Positions 1 to 7,663 of a stretch of 60,698 bases of DNA are shown piece by piece (the first letter of the stretch is position 1; the number at the start of each line of letters is the position of its first letter). This DNA comes from Clostridia bacterium (GTDB lineage: Bacteria; Bacillota; Clostridia; Christensenellales; Borkfalkiaceae): assembly GCA_017507045.1 (NCBI GenBank), contig JAFWBP010000010.1:1-60698 (forward strand). The letters are read 5' to 3'. The position numbers were made by a program, and so were the translations under genes. The notes beneath the pieces were generated by a model, which worked only from the letters and a program-made list of their open reading frames with translations, ran no database searches and was not told the DNA's origin.

Positions 1-376
1 AGAGTACTGTTTCATAATCCGTGCCTTTGTACAAGCGCGTGTTATCATATGAGTAATTAAAAGCAGTTGTACCGTACGTTGCAAGCTTGCCCATTGCCCA
101 AGATAGGGGATTGCCGTTGTGTTCCAACGGGTGCGCCATTTGATCGTAGAAGAGGTCCTGCTGCACACCGTTTATTTTCAAATAGGTTAGAAGATCGCTG
201 TAGGTATTCTCGTATCCGTACTCGTATTCATTCAACAGAACAGAGGGCGTGCCCGTGGTATAAGCATATTCACGCTTTGCGGTGATATTTCCACCTTTAT
301 TATACGCGAACGTAAACGTTTTGTCAAGCATCGGATTGTTTTCGCGTACAAGACGGTTGAAGTAGGAGGAAAATCG
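1..376 (-). pseudogene. Rhs/YD-repeat protein fragment, no start codon, runs off the window
   Basis: The minus strand is open from 376 to the window edge, and the 125 visible residues have YD-repeat character: FAYNKGGNITAKREY, EYEYGYENTYSDL and FNYSYDNTRLYKGTDYE, with Tyr/Gly/Asn spacing typical of Rhs and wall-associated repeat proteins. An in-frame TAG lies directly upstream at 377-379. The only early ATG (331-329) has no Shine-Dalgarno sequence. Such start-less repeat ends are typical of orphan Rhs C-terminal modules left by recombination, whose downstream part normally carries a variable toxin and an immunity gene. That part lies outside the window, so whether a toxin exists is unknown. 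It could also be a decayed copy of a wall repeat protein. Confidence 0.6.
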
Positions 377-402
377 CTAACCAAATTAAATCAATAAAAT
401 GC

Positions 403-431
403 AAAGTCGGGATATTCAATCCCGGCTTTTT
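403..431 (-). terminator. Hairpin terminator, roughly bidirectional
   Basis: A 10-bp stem (403-412 with 420-429, one G-T pair) and a 7-nt loop lie just after the end of the small membrane protein gene on the minus strand. A/T runs on both sides would let it work in either direction, although the U tract is better in the plus direction. Confidence 0.5.
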
Positions 432-477
432 ATGCTTGCGATAGTAAAAATCAATTTTTTATCTTGATAATTATCCA

Positions 478-714
478 TTATAGGGATTTAAATAACCAAT
501 AAGCAATCAAGCCCAAAGCCAATAAGGTTTCTATTGCTTCCCCGCTTGCACCATTGGATATAAAGGATATCAAAAAGAAGACTACAATACCAATAACAAT
601 CCAACCGCCACAGCCCGGACCACCAAAACCACCTCCAGAACCACTATCATTATTAGAGCCGTCGGTTGTACTTTTGTATTTATTATACTCATCGTGATTG
701 TGTGTATTTCGCAT
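478..714 (-). CDS. Small two-helix membrane protein with a Gly-rich linker, unknown function
   Basis: 78 aa. The first 23 residues are polar (Asn, His, Asp, Ser). A Gly-rich stretch at about 25-36 (SGSGGGFGGPGCGG) leads into a hydrophobic helix at about 37-53 and a second at about 62-76. The AAGGAG sequence upstream of ATG 714 decides the start. It lies 23 nt downstream of the 106-aa gene and has no terminator between, so both should be transcribed from the SAM-clan riboswitch promoter at 1239-1267. I do not recognise a family. A small membrane partner of the upstream soluble protein or of the adjacent Rhs remnant is possible but is inference only. Confidence 0.65.
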   Translation of the reverse strand: MRNTHNHDEYNKYKSTTDGSNNDSGSGGGFGGPGCGGWIVIGIVVFFLISFISNGASGEAIETLLALGLIAYWLFKSL

Positions 715-737
715 AATACTTGTTCTCCTTGGAATAA

Positions 738-1058
738 TTACTGTAATGGACTAACTACCATATATGATTGAGGACTAATTTTTTTATCTTTTATATATTC
801 GTTAAATACATATCTATCTATGTTTTCAAATTTGGGATGCTTTGCAAACCAAACAGACATAGCAATATTAGCCAACTTCCCATCATTATGTATAGAAAAA
901 TGACAGAAATCCGCACCTTTTTCGGGGTTAATTTCTTCACCACTAAGCCACACACAACCTAATACTTTAGCCCATTTTAAGAACTTTTTTCCTTCGCTTG
1001 GTTCTATTTCGAACCAAACACACTCTTTGTCGCCACATACTTCCTTGTAATTTTGCAT
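738..1058 (-). CDS. Unknown 106-aa soluble protein under a SAM-clan riboswitch
   Basis: 106 aa, no signal peptide or membrane helix, rich in Trp, Phe and charged residues. The stretch FEIEPSEGKKFLKWAKVLG followed by CVWLSGEEINPEKG resembles the small Trp-containing proteins often found in phage and mobile regions, but I cannot name the family. AGGAGG sits 8 nt upstream of ATG 1058, so the start is secure. The gene is the first cistron after a sigma-A promoter, riboswitch aptamer and regulated terminator (1096-1267). Position upstream of an Rhs fragment would suit an immunity protein of a lost toxin. A SAM-responsive leader would rather suggest a methionine or SAM related role. Neither is shown by the sequence. 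Confidence 0.7.
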   Translation of the reverse strand: MQNYKEVCGDKECVWFEIEPSEGKKFLKWAKVLGCVWLSGEEINPEKGADFCHFSIHNDGKLANIAMSVWFAKHPKFENIDRYVFNEYIKDKKISPQSYMVVSPLQ

Positions 1059-1095
1059 AAATAATGCCTCCTAAAAAGTAATTTCATAAAGAGGC

Positions 1096-1124
1096 AAAAG
1101 AAAAACCCATCGTTAGATGGGTTT
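1096..1124 (-). terminator. Riboswitch-controlled intrinsic terminator
   Basis: A 9-bp perfect stem (1124-1116 with 1111-1103), a TAAC loop and a T-rich tract to 1096 precede the 106-aa gene. The 5' arm can instead pair perfectly over 9 nt with 1153-1145, which forms the antiterminator. That competing strand overlaps the 3' side of aptamer helix P1, giving a standard OFF switch design: ligand stabilises P1, the antiterminator is lost and the terminator forms. Confidence 0.8.
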
Positions 1125-1140
1125 AGTACAAACAAAAAAA

Positions 1141-1230
1141 CATAAAACCCATCATTCAGCCTTTAGCACCTTGCTTTTTAAGTAGGTTGCTGTGCGATCA
1201 AAGGGGCTGTCCCTAACGCACTCTTTATGG
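1141..1230 (-). promoter_or_regulatory. SAM-clan riboswitch aptamer (SAM-I / SAM-I/IV-like) lacking P4
   Basis: Read on the minus strand, the core matches the SAM-I/IV clan. P1 pairs CATAAA (1229-1224) with TTTATG (1146-1141). Next come GAG, P2 (TGCG with CGCA), GGGAC, CCC, TGA, the invariant CAGCAACC, a short P3, and GGTGCTAA. Loop residues CAGCC (1209-1205) are perfectly complementary to GGCTG (1161-1157), at the position of the clan pseudoknot, with a different sequence from the usual CTGG/CCAG, i.e. compensated. The P4 hairpin of ordinary SAM-I aptamers is absent, as in SAM-I/IV variants. It is followed by a competing terminator and a gene of unknown function. Confidence 0.78.
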
Positions 1231-1238
1231 TTATATTT

Positions 1239-1267
1239 ATTGTAACAAATAACTATTAAAAAGTCAA
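1239..1267 (-). promoter_or_regulatory. Sigma-A promoter of the riboswitch transcript
   Basis: TTGACT (1267-1262), a 17-nt spacer and TACAAT (1244-1239). The predicted start, about 7 nt on, falls at the first base of the aptamer. Confidence 0.8.
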
Positions 1268-1302
1268 TAGTTTTTATATACTAAAGGAGACTCAAATACA
1301 AA

Positions 1303-1332
1303 GAAAAAAACCACAAAATGCTGTGGTTTTTT
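1303..1332 (-). terminator. Terminator downstream of tRNA-Arg
   Basis: A 9-bp stem (1330-1322 with 1315-1307) of AAAACCACA type with a T tract follows the tRNA directly on the minus strand. Confidence 0.8.
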
Positions 1333-1406
1333 GGCGTTCCCACAGGGAATCGAACCCCGAACTAAGCCTTAGGAGGGCTCCGTTATATCCGTTTAACTAT
1401 GAGAAC
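1332..1406 (-). tRNA. tRNA-Arg (anticodon CCU), CCA encoded
   Basis: Cloverleaf on the minus strand: a 7-bp acceptor (GTTCTCA with TGGGAAC), a 4-bp D stem (GTTA/TAAC), and a 5-bp anticodon stem closing the loop CTCCTAA, anticodon CCT. The T arm is CGGGG-TTCGATT-CCCTG, the discriminator is G and the CCA is encoded. It reads the AGG arginine codon. A terminator follows immediately. It sits between the Rhs/riboswitch cluster and the core gdhA gene; tRNA-Arg genes are frequent integration sites, but I saw no direct repeat that would mark an att site. Confidence 0.93.
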
Positions 1407-1574
1407 GAATATTTAATTGTGCTTATACGGTATGCCATATGGCAGCTTAAGCCATTACTATCTTACATCATTCTCTGAAAAAAGGCAAGCATTTTTGCTT
1501 TGATTTTTAAACCCTATCGTTTTAGTATGGTATAAGCTCTGCTTATGATAGCTATAAGTATTTCTTATACCTAA

Positions 1575-3002
<1,428 letters not shown>

Positions 3003-3058
3003 GCAAGGCGACTTTTGTTTTTGCGAATATTGAATAGCTTAATAGAAGAGAGGAATGC

Positions 3059-3096
3059 GCACTCGGTTGCAATGCAACCGAGTGCGTAACGTTTTT
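3059..3096 (+). terminator. gdhA terminator
   Basis: A 12-bp perfect stem (3059-3070 with 3074-3085) with a 3-nt loop is followed by a T run at 3091-3096. The rest of the gap to 3395 holds no gene: an AT-rich stretch with an 8-bp inverted repeat (3290-3297 with 3306-3313) and no convincing promoter for the next gene. Confidence 0.85.
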
Positions 3097-3395
3097 TAAG
3101 GCAATTCGAATGGAAAATTCGGGATAGAATCCCAAAAAACGCAAAATCGTTTATTCTCAGCGAAAACCGCAGAAATTGATGGGAAATCTGTTTGCCTCAA
3201 AGCCGCTCGCTCTGCTCGAAGATTCGATTACGTTCAAATGAAACAGTCGAAAAATTGGTATTTTTTCAACAAAAAACGCAGAAAATTAATTATTTCGATA
3301 AAATTCGAAATAAAAAATAAATAATTTTACGCGAATTTTCGGTTATTTTTTGCTCCAAAGTAATATACTGATATATAGGTGTTTTGAGGCATTGT

Positions 3396-4325
3396 ATGGA
3401 GCAAGGTAATAGAACAGTGGAGCAATCAGCGGCGATGGAAGCGGCACGCAGTCGGCGCGTGACGGAGCTGATATCGGATATTTTAAAGGGTGCGTTAATT
3501 GGCATAGCATTCATTATTCCCGGTTTTTCAGGCGGTTCGGTTGCGGCTATTTTAGGGATATACGAAAAGCTCGTTGGGGCAATTGCCGATATCTTTAAGC
3601 ATTTCAAAAAGAGCATAATAACTCTTTTGCCTATCGCGCTCGGGTTGTTCGTTGGCATCGCGGCGCTCATTTTTCCCATTCAATGGGGAATGGCTTTTTT
3701 CCCGCTACCAACCGTTTCGCTCTTCGTTGGGCTCGCGATTGGCGGATTTCCGCCCCTCAAGCAGGCGGCAGGAAAAGCAACCCCCAAGCGGATCTTTCTA
3801 TTCTTCATCGCGCTTGTAATTGCTTCTTCCCTCGTATTTTTGCCAACGGCCGTGAAAACGGAAGGGTTTTTATATCACCTTGATTTCGGTGGCTATGCGG
3901 CCCTCTTTTTCGTGGGGTTGATCGCTTCCTGCGCCCTCGTAGTGCCGGGGATTTCAGGCTCGATGATCCTGCTCATCTTCGGCTACTACACGCCCATCGT
4001 CACTCTTATTACCGAATTAATCCTCTTTGGTACGATGCCGCTGGAAAGTATCTTTGTCATTTTTGTCATGCTTTGCGGAATGATTATAGGCTTTTTCCTC
4101 ATCTCTACCCTCATGAAGTACCTTTTGCGGCGCTACCCACAAGGTACGCACTATGCGATTCTGGGTTTTATCATTGGCTCCGTTGCCGCCGTTTATGTGC
4201 CCGTACTTCGAACCTCTCCGCACCTTGCATCGCTCTGGTACTGGCTGGCCGCAGCTCTGCTGCTTCTCATTGGGATTGCCGCTTCCTACGCATTTTTGCA
4301 GCTTGCAAAGGTCAGAATCAAGTGA
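3396..4325 (+). CDS. popT: DUF368 membrane protein, PopT-type undecaprenyl-phosphate transporter
   Basis: 309 aa, about 8 membrane helices. The N-terminal GIAFIIPGFSGGSVAAILGIYEKL and the internal pseudo-repeat CALVVPGISGSMILLIFGYY are the paired PGxSG signatures of DUF368. One branch of this family (PopT) is known to flip undecaprenyl phosphate back across the membrane for reuse in wall synthesis. ATG 3396 is preceded by GAGG; a TTG four codons upstream is possible but less likely. The polar N-terminal 20 residues precede the first helix. The gene is monocistronic with its own terminator. UppP, at 48616, supplies the same lipid carrier from its diphosphate form. Assignment to transport rests on family knowledge. 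Confidence 0.85.
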   Translation: MEQGNRTVEQSAAMEAARSRRVTELISDILKGALIGIAFIIPGFSGGSVAAILGIYEKLVGAIADIFKHFKKSIITLLPIALGLFVGIAALIFPIQWGMAFFPLPTVSLFVGLAIGGFPPLKQAAGKATPKRIFLFFIALVIASSLVFLPTAVKTEGFLYHLDFGGYAALFFVGLIASCALVVPGISGSMILLIFGYYTPIVTLITELILFGTMPLESIFVIFVMLCGMIIGFFLISTLMKYLLRRYPQGTHYAILGFIIGSVAAVYVPVLRTSPHLASLWYWLAAALLLLIGIAASYAFLQLAKVRIK

Positions 4326-4350
4326 ATATTTTTTTGTAGATTTTAAATTA

Positions 4351-4380
4351 AGCTTCGGCAAAATGCCGGAGCTTCTTTTT
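4351..4380 (+). terminator. Terminator after the DUF368 gene
   Basis: A 10-bp stem (4351-4360 with 4364-4373, one G-T pair), 3-nt loop and TCTTTTT tail. Confidence 0.85.
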
Positions 4381-4434
4381 AAAAATGTTTTTAATGTCCA
4401 CTATTTCTTTTTCGCTTAACGGAGCGTTTCAATC

Positions 4435-4607
4435 GCATGATATTTGCCACACGAAAATACGGGGAAGGCAAATTAGGTGGCTACCATGTCCGCAATTATC
4501 CGTTAGATAGATTTTTTATAAGCATGATATTTTTCTATTTTATGGCAGTAAAATAGGCATTCGCGCCGCTTAGGCGGCTACCATGCCCGTGATTATCCAT
4601 AAGATAG
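4435..4607 (+). repeat. Duplicated intergenic element of unknown nature
   Basis: Two diverged copies of a composite element lie in this 559-nt gap. GCATGATATTT occurs at 4435-4445 and 4522-4532. A 37-nt block starting TAGGYGGCTACCATG occurs at 4474-4510 and 4571-4607, with about 30 of 37 positions identical. A weaker relative (TACCATGTCGCGATTGTC) lies at 50301-50318 in another gene-free gap. No ORF or tRNA is seen inside. The remainder of the gap (4611-4733) holds nothing I can name before the ABC-F promoter. Confidence 0.55.
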
Positions 4608-4733
4608 CGCTTAAAAGGGGTATACCCGAGTTTGCACCTTCATTTCAAAGGCGATGGCGGCCATAGGCGATGGCGGGGTGACGTACGGGGAAGAGTTTTT
4701 ATTGCGGAAATTCTTTTTTGCCCGCCGTTTCGT

Positions 4734-4762
4734 TTGCGCAAATTTTGGGAATATGGTATAAT
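4734..4762 (+). promoter_or_regulatory. Promoter of the first ABC-F gene
   Basis: TTGCGC (4734-4739), a 17-nt spacer and TATAAT (4757-4762). The leader is about 115 nt long. Confidence 0.65.
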
Positions 4763-4884
4763 TGCCCTCGAACATATTATTCGCCGCATTTAAAAGAAGC
4801 GCCGAAGCCATCTGCTATGCAGATGAATCCCTTTAAAAGGAGTGCTGGGTGCGGGATATCTTTGGCGGCAAAGCAGGAGTTAAG

Positions 4885-6462
4885 ATGTTACATGTTAACG
4901 GCGTGAGCCTTCAATACGGCAGCAAAAAGCTTTTTGAGGACGTAAACTTAAAGTTCGCCAAGGGAAATTGTTACGGCATCATCGGCGCAAACGGCGCCGG
5001 AAAGAGCACCTTTCTCAAGGTGCTTTCCGGCGAAATTGAGCCCAACAAAGGGGATGTTACCCTCGATAAACACGAGCGCATGAGCGTACTCGCGCAGAAT
5101 CAGAATAAATACGATTTCGAAACGGTGCTTAGAACGGTTATGCTCGGGCATAAGCGGCTCGTTGAGATCATGGATGAAAAGGATGCGCTCTATGCACATG
5201 CCGATTTCTCCGAGGAAGACGGTGTGCGTGCTTCCGAGCTTGAGAGCGAGTTTGCAGAGCTTGGCGGCTGGGAGGCGGAGAGCGAGGCGCAGATGCTTCT
5301 CAACGAGTTGGATATTCCCGCAGAGTATCACTATATTACGATGGGCGAGCTTGATGCGAAGCAAAAGGTGAAGGTGCTCCTCGCGCAGGCGCTCTTCGGT
5401 AATCCTGATGTGCTCCTTCTCGATGAGCCTACGAACAACCTCGATCTCAAAACGGCGCGTTGGCTTGAGAACTATCTCATGGATTTTGAGAATACGATCA
5501 TTATCGTTTCGCACAACCGCCACTTCCTCAACAGAGTTTGCACGCACATCTGCGACGTAGACTTTGGAAAGATCAACTTATACCTTGGTAATTACGATTT
5601 TTGGTATCAAACTTCCCAGCTCCTCGCCCGTCAACAGCGCGATGCCAACAAGAAGGCAGAGCAGCGTGCCGCCGAGCTCAAGGAATTCATCGCGCGCTTT
5701 GCAGCAAACGCTTCGAAATCCCGCCAAGCTACTTCGCGAAAGAAAGAGCTCGAAAAGCTCACCATTTCCGATTTTAAGCCCTCTCTTCGCAAATATCCCT
5801 TCATTGATTTTAAATTTGAGCGGGAAATCGGCCACGATATTCTTGCCGTTGAAAATCTCACCAAGGAAGGATACTTCGAAAACGTTTCCTTTACGGTACA
5901 AAAGGGAGATAAGATCGGTATCCTTTCCGATAAATCGACGGCGGTTACCATGCTCTATGATATCCTTACGGGCAAAGTGGAACCGGATGCCGGCACGGTG
6001 AAGTGGGGGAAGACGATCAACACAACTTACTTTCCTCTTGATAACGGCGAGTTCTTCGAGGGGTGCGATCTATCCCTCGTGCAGTGGCTCTCGCAGTTTT
6101 CAAAGGATCATTACGAGGAATACCTGCGCGGGTGGCTCGGGCGTATGCTCTTTTCGGGCGAAGAGGCGCTCAAAGAGGCAAAAGTGCTCTCCGGTGGCGA
6201 AAAGGTGCGGTGTATGCTCGCGAAGATGATGCTCGAAGGCGGCAATTTCCTCATTCTCGATGAGCCAACGAACCACCTCGATCTCGAATCCATCACGTCG
6301 CTCAATAACGGGCTCACCGCCTTTAAGGGCTGTATGCTTCTCACCTCGCACGATCAAGAGCTTATGAACACCGTTGCAAATCGCATTATCGTGATCAACG
6401 GAACGAAAACGTTTGATAAGAACGTTACGTTTGATGAATACGCAGATATTATTAACGGTTAA
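4885..6462 (+). CDS. ABC-F family ATPase (YkpA/YbiT-type), ribosome-associated
   Basis: 525 aa, two ABC domains without membrane helices, as in soluble ABC-F translation factors that act on the ribosomal E site. Domain 1 has Walker A GANGAGKST and Walker B LLLLDEPTNNLDL, but its signature reads MGELDAKQKVKV instead of LSGGE. Domain 2 has a regular signature LSGGEKVRC and LILDEPTNHLDL. Its P-loop position reads GILSDKSTAVTML, a degenerate form also known in the YkpA/YbiT branch. AGGAG precedes ATG 4885; the upstream GTG at 4849 lacks one. Single-gene transcript ending at a strong terminator. Antibiotic protection cannot be claimed, since the branch is mostly housekeeping. Confidence 0.88.
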   Translation: MLHVNGVSLQYGSKKLFEDVNLKFAKGNCYGIIGANGAGKSTFLKVLSGEIEPNKGDVTLDKHERMSVLAQNQNKYDFETVLRTVMLGHKRLVEIMDEKDALYAHADFSEEDGVRASELESEFAELGGWEAESEAQMLLNELDIPAEYHYITMGELDAKQKVKVLLAQALFGNPDVLLLDEPTNNLDLKTARWLENYLMDFENTIIIVSHNRHFLNRVCTHICDVDFGKINLYLGNYDFWYQTSQLLARQQRDANKKAEQRAAELKEFIARFAANASKSRQATSRKKELEKLTISDFKPSLRKYPFIDFKFEREIGHDILAVENLTKEGYFENVSFTVQKGDKIGILSDKSTAVTMLYDILTGKVEPDAGTVKWGKTINTTYFPLDNGEFFEGCDLSLVQWLSQFSKDHYEEYLRGWLGRMLFSGEEALKEAKVLSGGEKVRCMLAKMMLEGGNFLILDEPTNHLDLESITSLNNGLTAFKGCMLLTSHDQELMNTVANRIIVINGTKTFDKNVTFDEYADIING

Positions 6463-6475
6463 CCGGCATAATACG

Positions 6476-6515
6476 AAGTCTCTTCCTTGGTTGCTTTTGG
6501 AAGAGACTTTTATTT
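6476..6515 (+). terminator. Terminator after the first ABC-F gene
   Basis: An 11-bp perfect stem (6476-6486 with 6499-6509) and a TTTATTTT tail. Confidence 0.85.
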
Positions 6516-6589
6516 TGAAAAAAATTCCGTAATAACTTTCCTTCTCGATATGCGAAAGGTTTGCAAAGAAGATAGGCGGATTTTGTCGC

Positions 6590-6685
6590 TTCGACAATTT
6601 TGTACGAAATTCGATGAATTTTGTAAAATATTTTTTGAATTTTGTACAAAAATGACTTTACAAATCTGAAATTGTGTTTTATAAT
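6590..6685 (+). promoter_or_regulatory. spo0A promoter with 0A box and three 21-bp phased repeats
   Basis: Promoter TTTACA (6657-6662), 17-nt spacer, TATAAT (6680-6685). Upstream lie three copies of AATTTTGTA at 6596-6604, 6617-6625 and 6638-6646, exactly 21 bp apart. The last is part of the 12-bp palindrome TTTTGTACAAAA (6640-6651). A perfect 0A-box complement TTCGACA (6590-6596) adjoins the first copy. The layout suits an activator or repressor bound on one helix face, and possible Spo0A autoregulation. Confidence 0.65.
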
Positions 6686-6717
6686 ACGTCTACATCCCAA
6701 AAAGAGAGGTAAAAATT

Positions 6718-7467
6718 ATGAAACGCATTCTAATTCTCGAAAGCAACGAGGCATTTGCAAACGAGCTTTCCGCACACTTTTCGCACGAGGGGTACGATGT
6801 CTGTGCCGTCACGGGTGATGGGGCGGAGGGACTCAAGCTCCTCGAAAAGCATTCGCCTAAGGTTGTTGTGATGAGTTTGCTTTTAAAAACGTGCGATGGG
6901 TTCACCGTCATGGAAGAGGCGCGTGCGCACGGGCGCAAGGCAGATTTCATCGTAACGGGGAATTTTTCCGATGATAAAATTATCAGCCGCACGATTGCCC
7001 TTGGCGCGCGGTACTACCTTATGAAGCCCGTCTCTGCTGCGCTCGTGGAAGAGCGTGTTGCGGAAATTCTGCAAGAGGGTACGCCCAAGGCAGAAAAATT
7101 CGAGCGCCGCCGTGCTGGCTCTCTTGATGAGCGCATTTCCGGCATCTTTATCTCCATTGGTATTCCGCCTCACATCAAGGGATACGGATATCTTCGCGAG
7201 GGGATCAAGATGGCGGTAAACGATCCGCGCATCATCAATAACGTTACGAAGGGGCTGTATCCGATCATCGGCGAGAAGTTCGGCACTTCCGCCAGCAAGG
7301 TTGAGCGCGCCATTCGCCATGCGATCGAGGTCGCTTGGAATCGCGGTAGGGTAGACGCCGTGAACGCCATCTTCGGTGCACGCGTTTACATCGGTTCAGA
7401 AAAGCCTACGAACAGCGAATTTATTGCACTCGTTGCCGATAAGCTCATTCTCGAGAGTATGGTTTAA
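6718..7467 (+). CDS. spo0A: Spo0A sporulation regulator with a degenerate receiver domain
   Basis: 249 aa. The C-terminal half is a clear Spo0A DNA-binding domain: HIKGYGYLREGIKMAVNDP, then SKVERAIRHAIEVAWNRG and KPTNSEFIALVADKL. The N-terminal 120 residues keep the receiver fold, the conserved Thr (IVTGN) and Lys (YLMKPV). The phospho-acceptor Asp, however, is Ser53 (VVVMSLLLKTCDG), and the acidic pair is Glu8-Ser9. Phosphorelay control as in Bacillus therefore looks impossible through the usual residue. GAGAGG lies upstream of ATG 6718. Monocistronic, with a phased-repeat promoter region and its own terminator. A second, ordinary Spo0A elsewhere in the genome cannot be excluded. Confidence 0.93.
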   Translation: MKRILILESNEAFANELSAHFSHEGYDVCAVTGDGAEGLKLLEKHSPKVVVMSLLLKTCDGFTVMEEARAHGRKADFIVTGNFSDDKIISRTIALGARYYLMKPVSAALVEERVAEILQEGTPKAEKFERRRAGSLDERISGIFISIGIPPHIKGYGYLREGIKMAVNDPRIINNVTKGLYPIIGEKFGTSASKVERAIRHAIEVAWNRGRVDAVNAIFGARVYIGSEKPTNSEFIALVADKLILESMV

Positions 7468-7484
7468 AAATCTTTTGCCACACG

Positions 7485-7520
7485 GGCCTCCGCCGCTTTA
7501 GAGCGCGGAGGCCTTTCCGT
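7485..7520 (+). terminator. spo0A terminator
   Basis: A 9-bp stem (7485-7493 with 7505-7513) of GGCCTCCGC, then a short T-rich tail. Confidence 0.7.
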
Positions 7521-7584
7521 TTCGTACGCTCTACGCACGCGTACACAAAATATATGAAAATCAAAAAAATTTTCCGCAATACCG

Positions 7585-7613
7585 TTGAAATATTTCCGAG
7601 AAAATGCTATACT
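7585..7613 (+). promoter_or_regulatory. ftsK operon promoter
   Basis: TTGAAA (7585-7590), a 17-nt spacer and TATACT (7608-7613), 50 nt before the GTG start of ftsK. Confidence 0.7.
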
Positions 7614-7663
7614 GTAAAATGAAATAATAGCGGTTTCCTCAAGCGGGGAAACGGAGGTAATGC

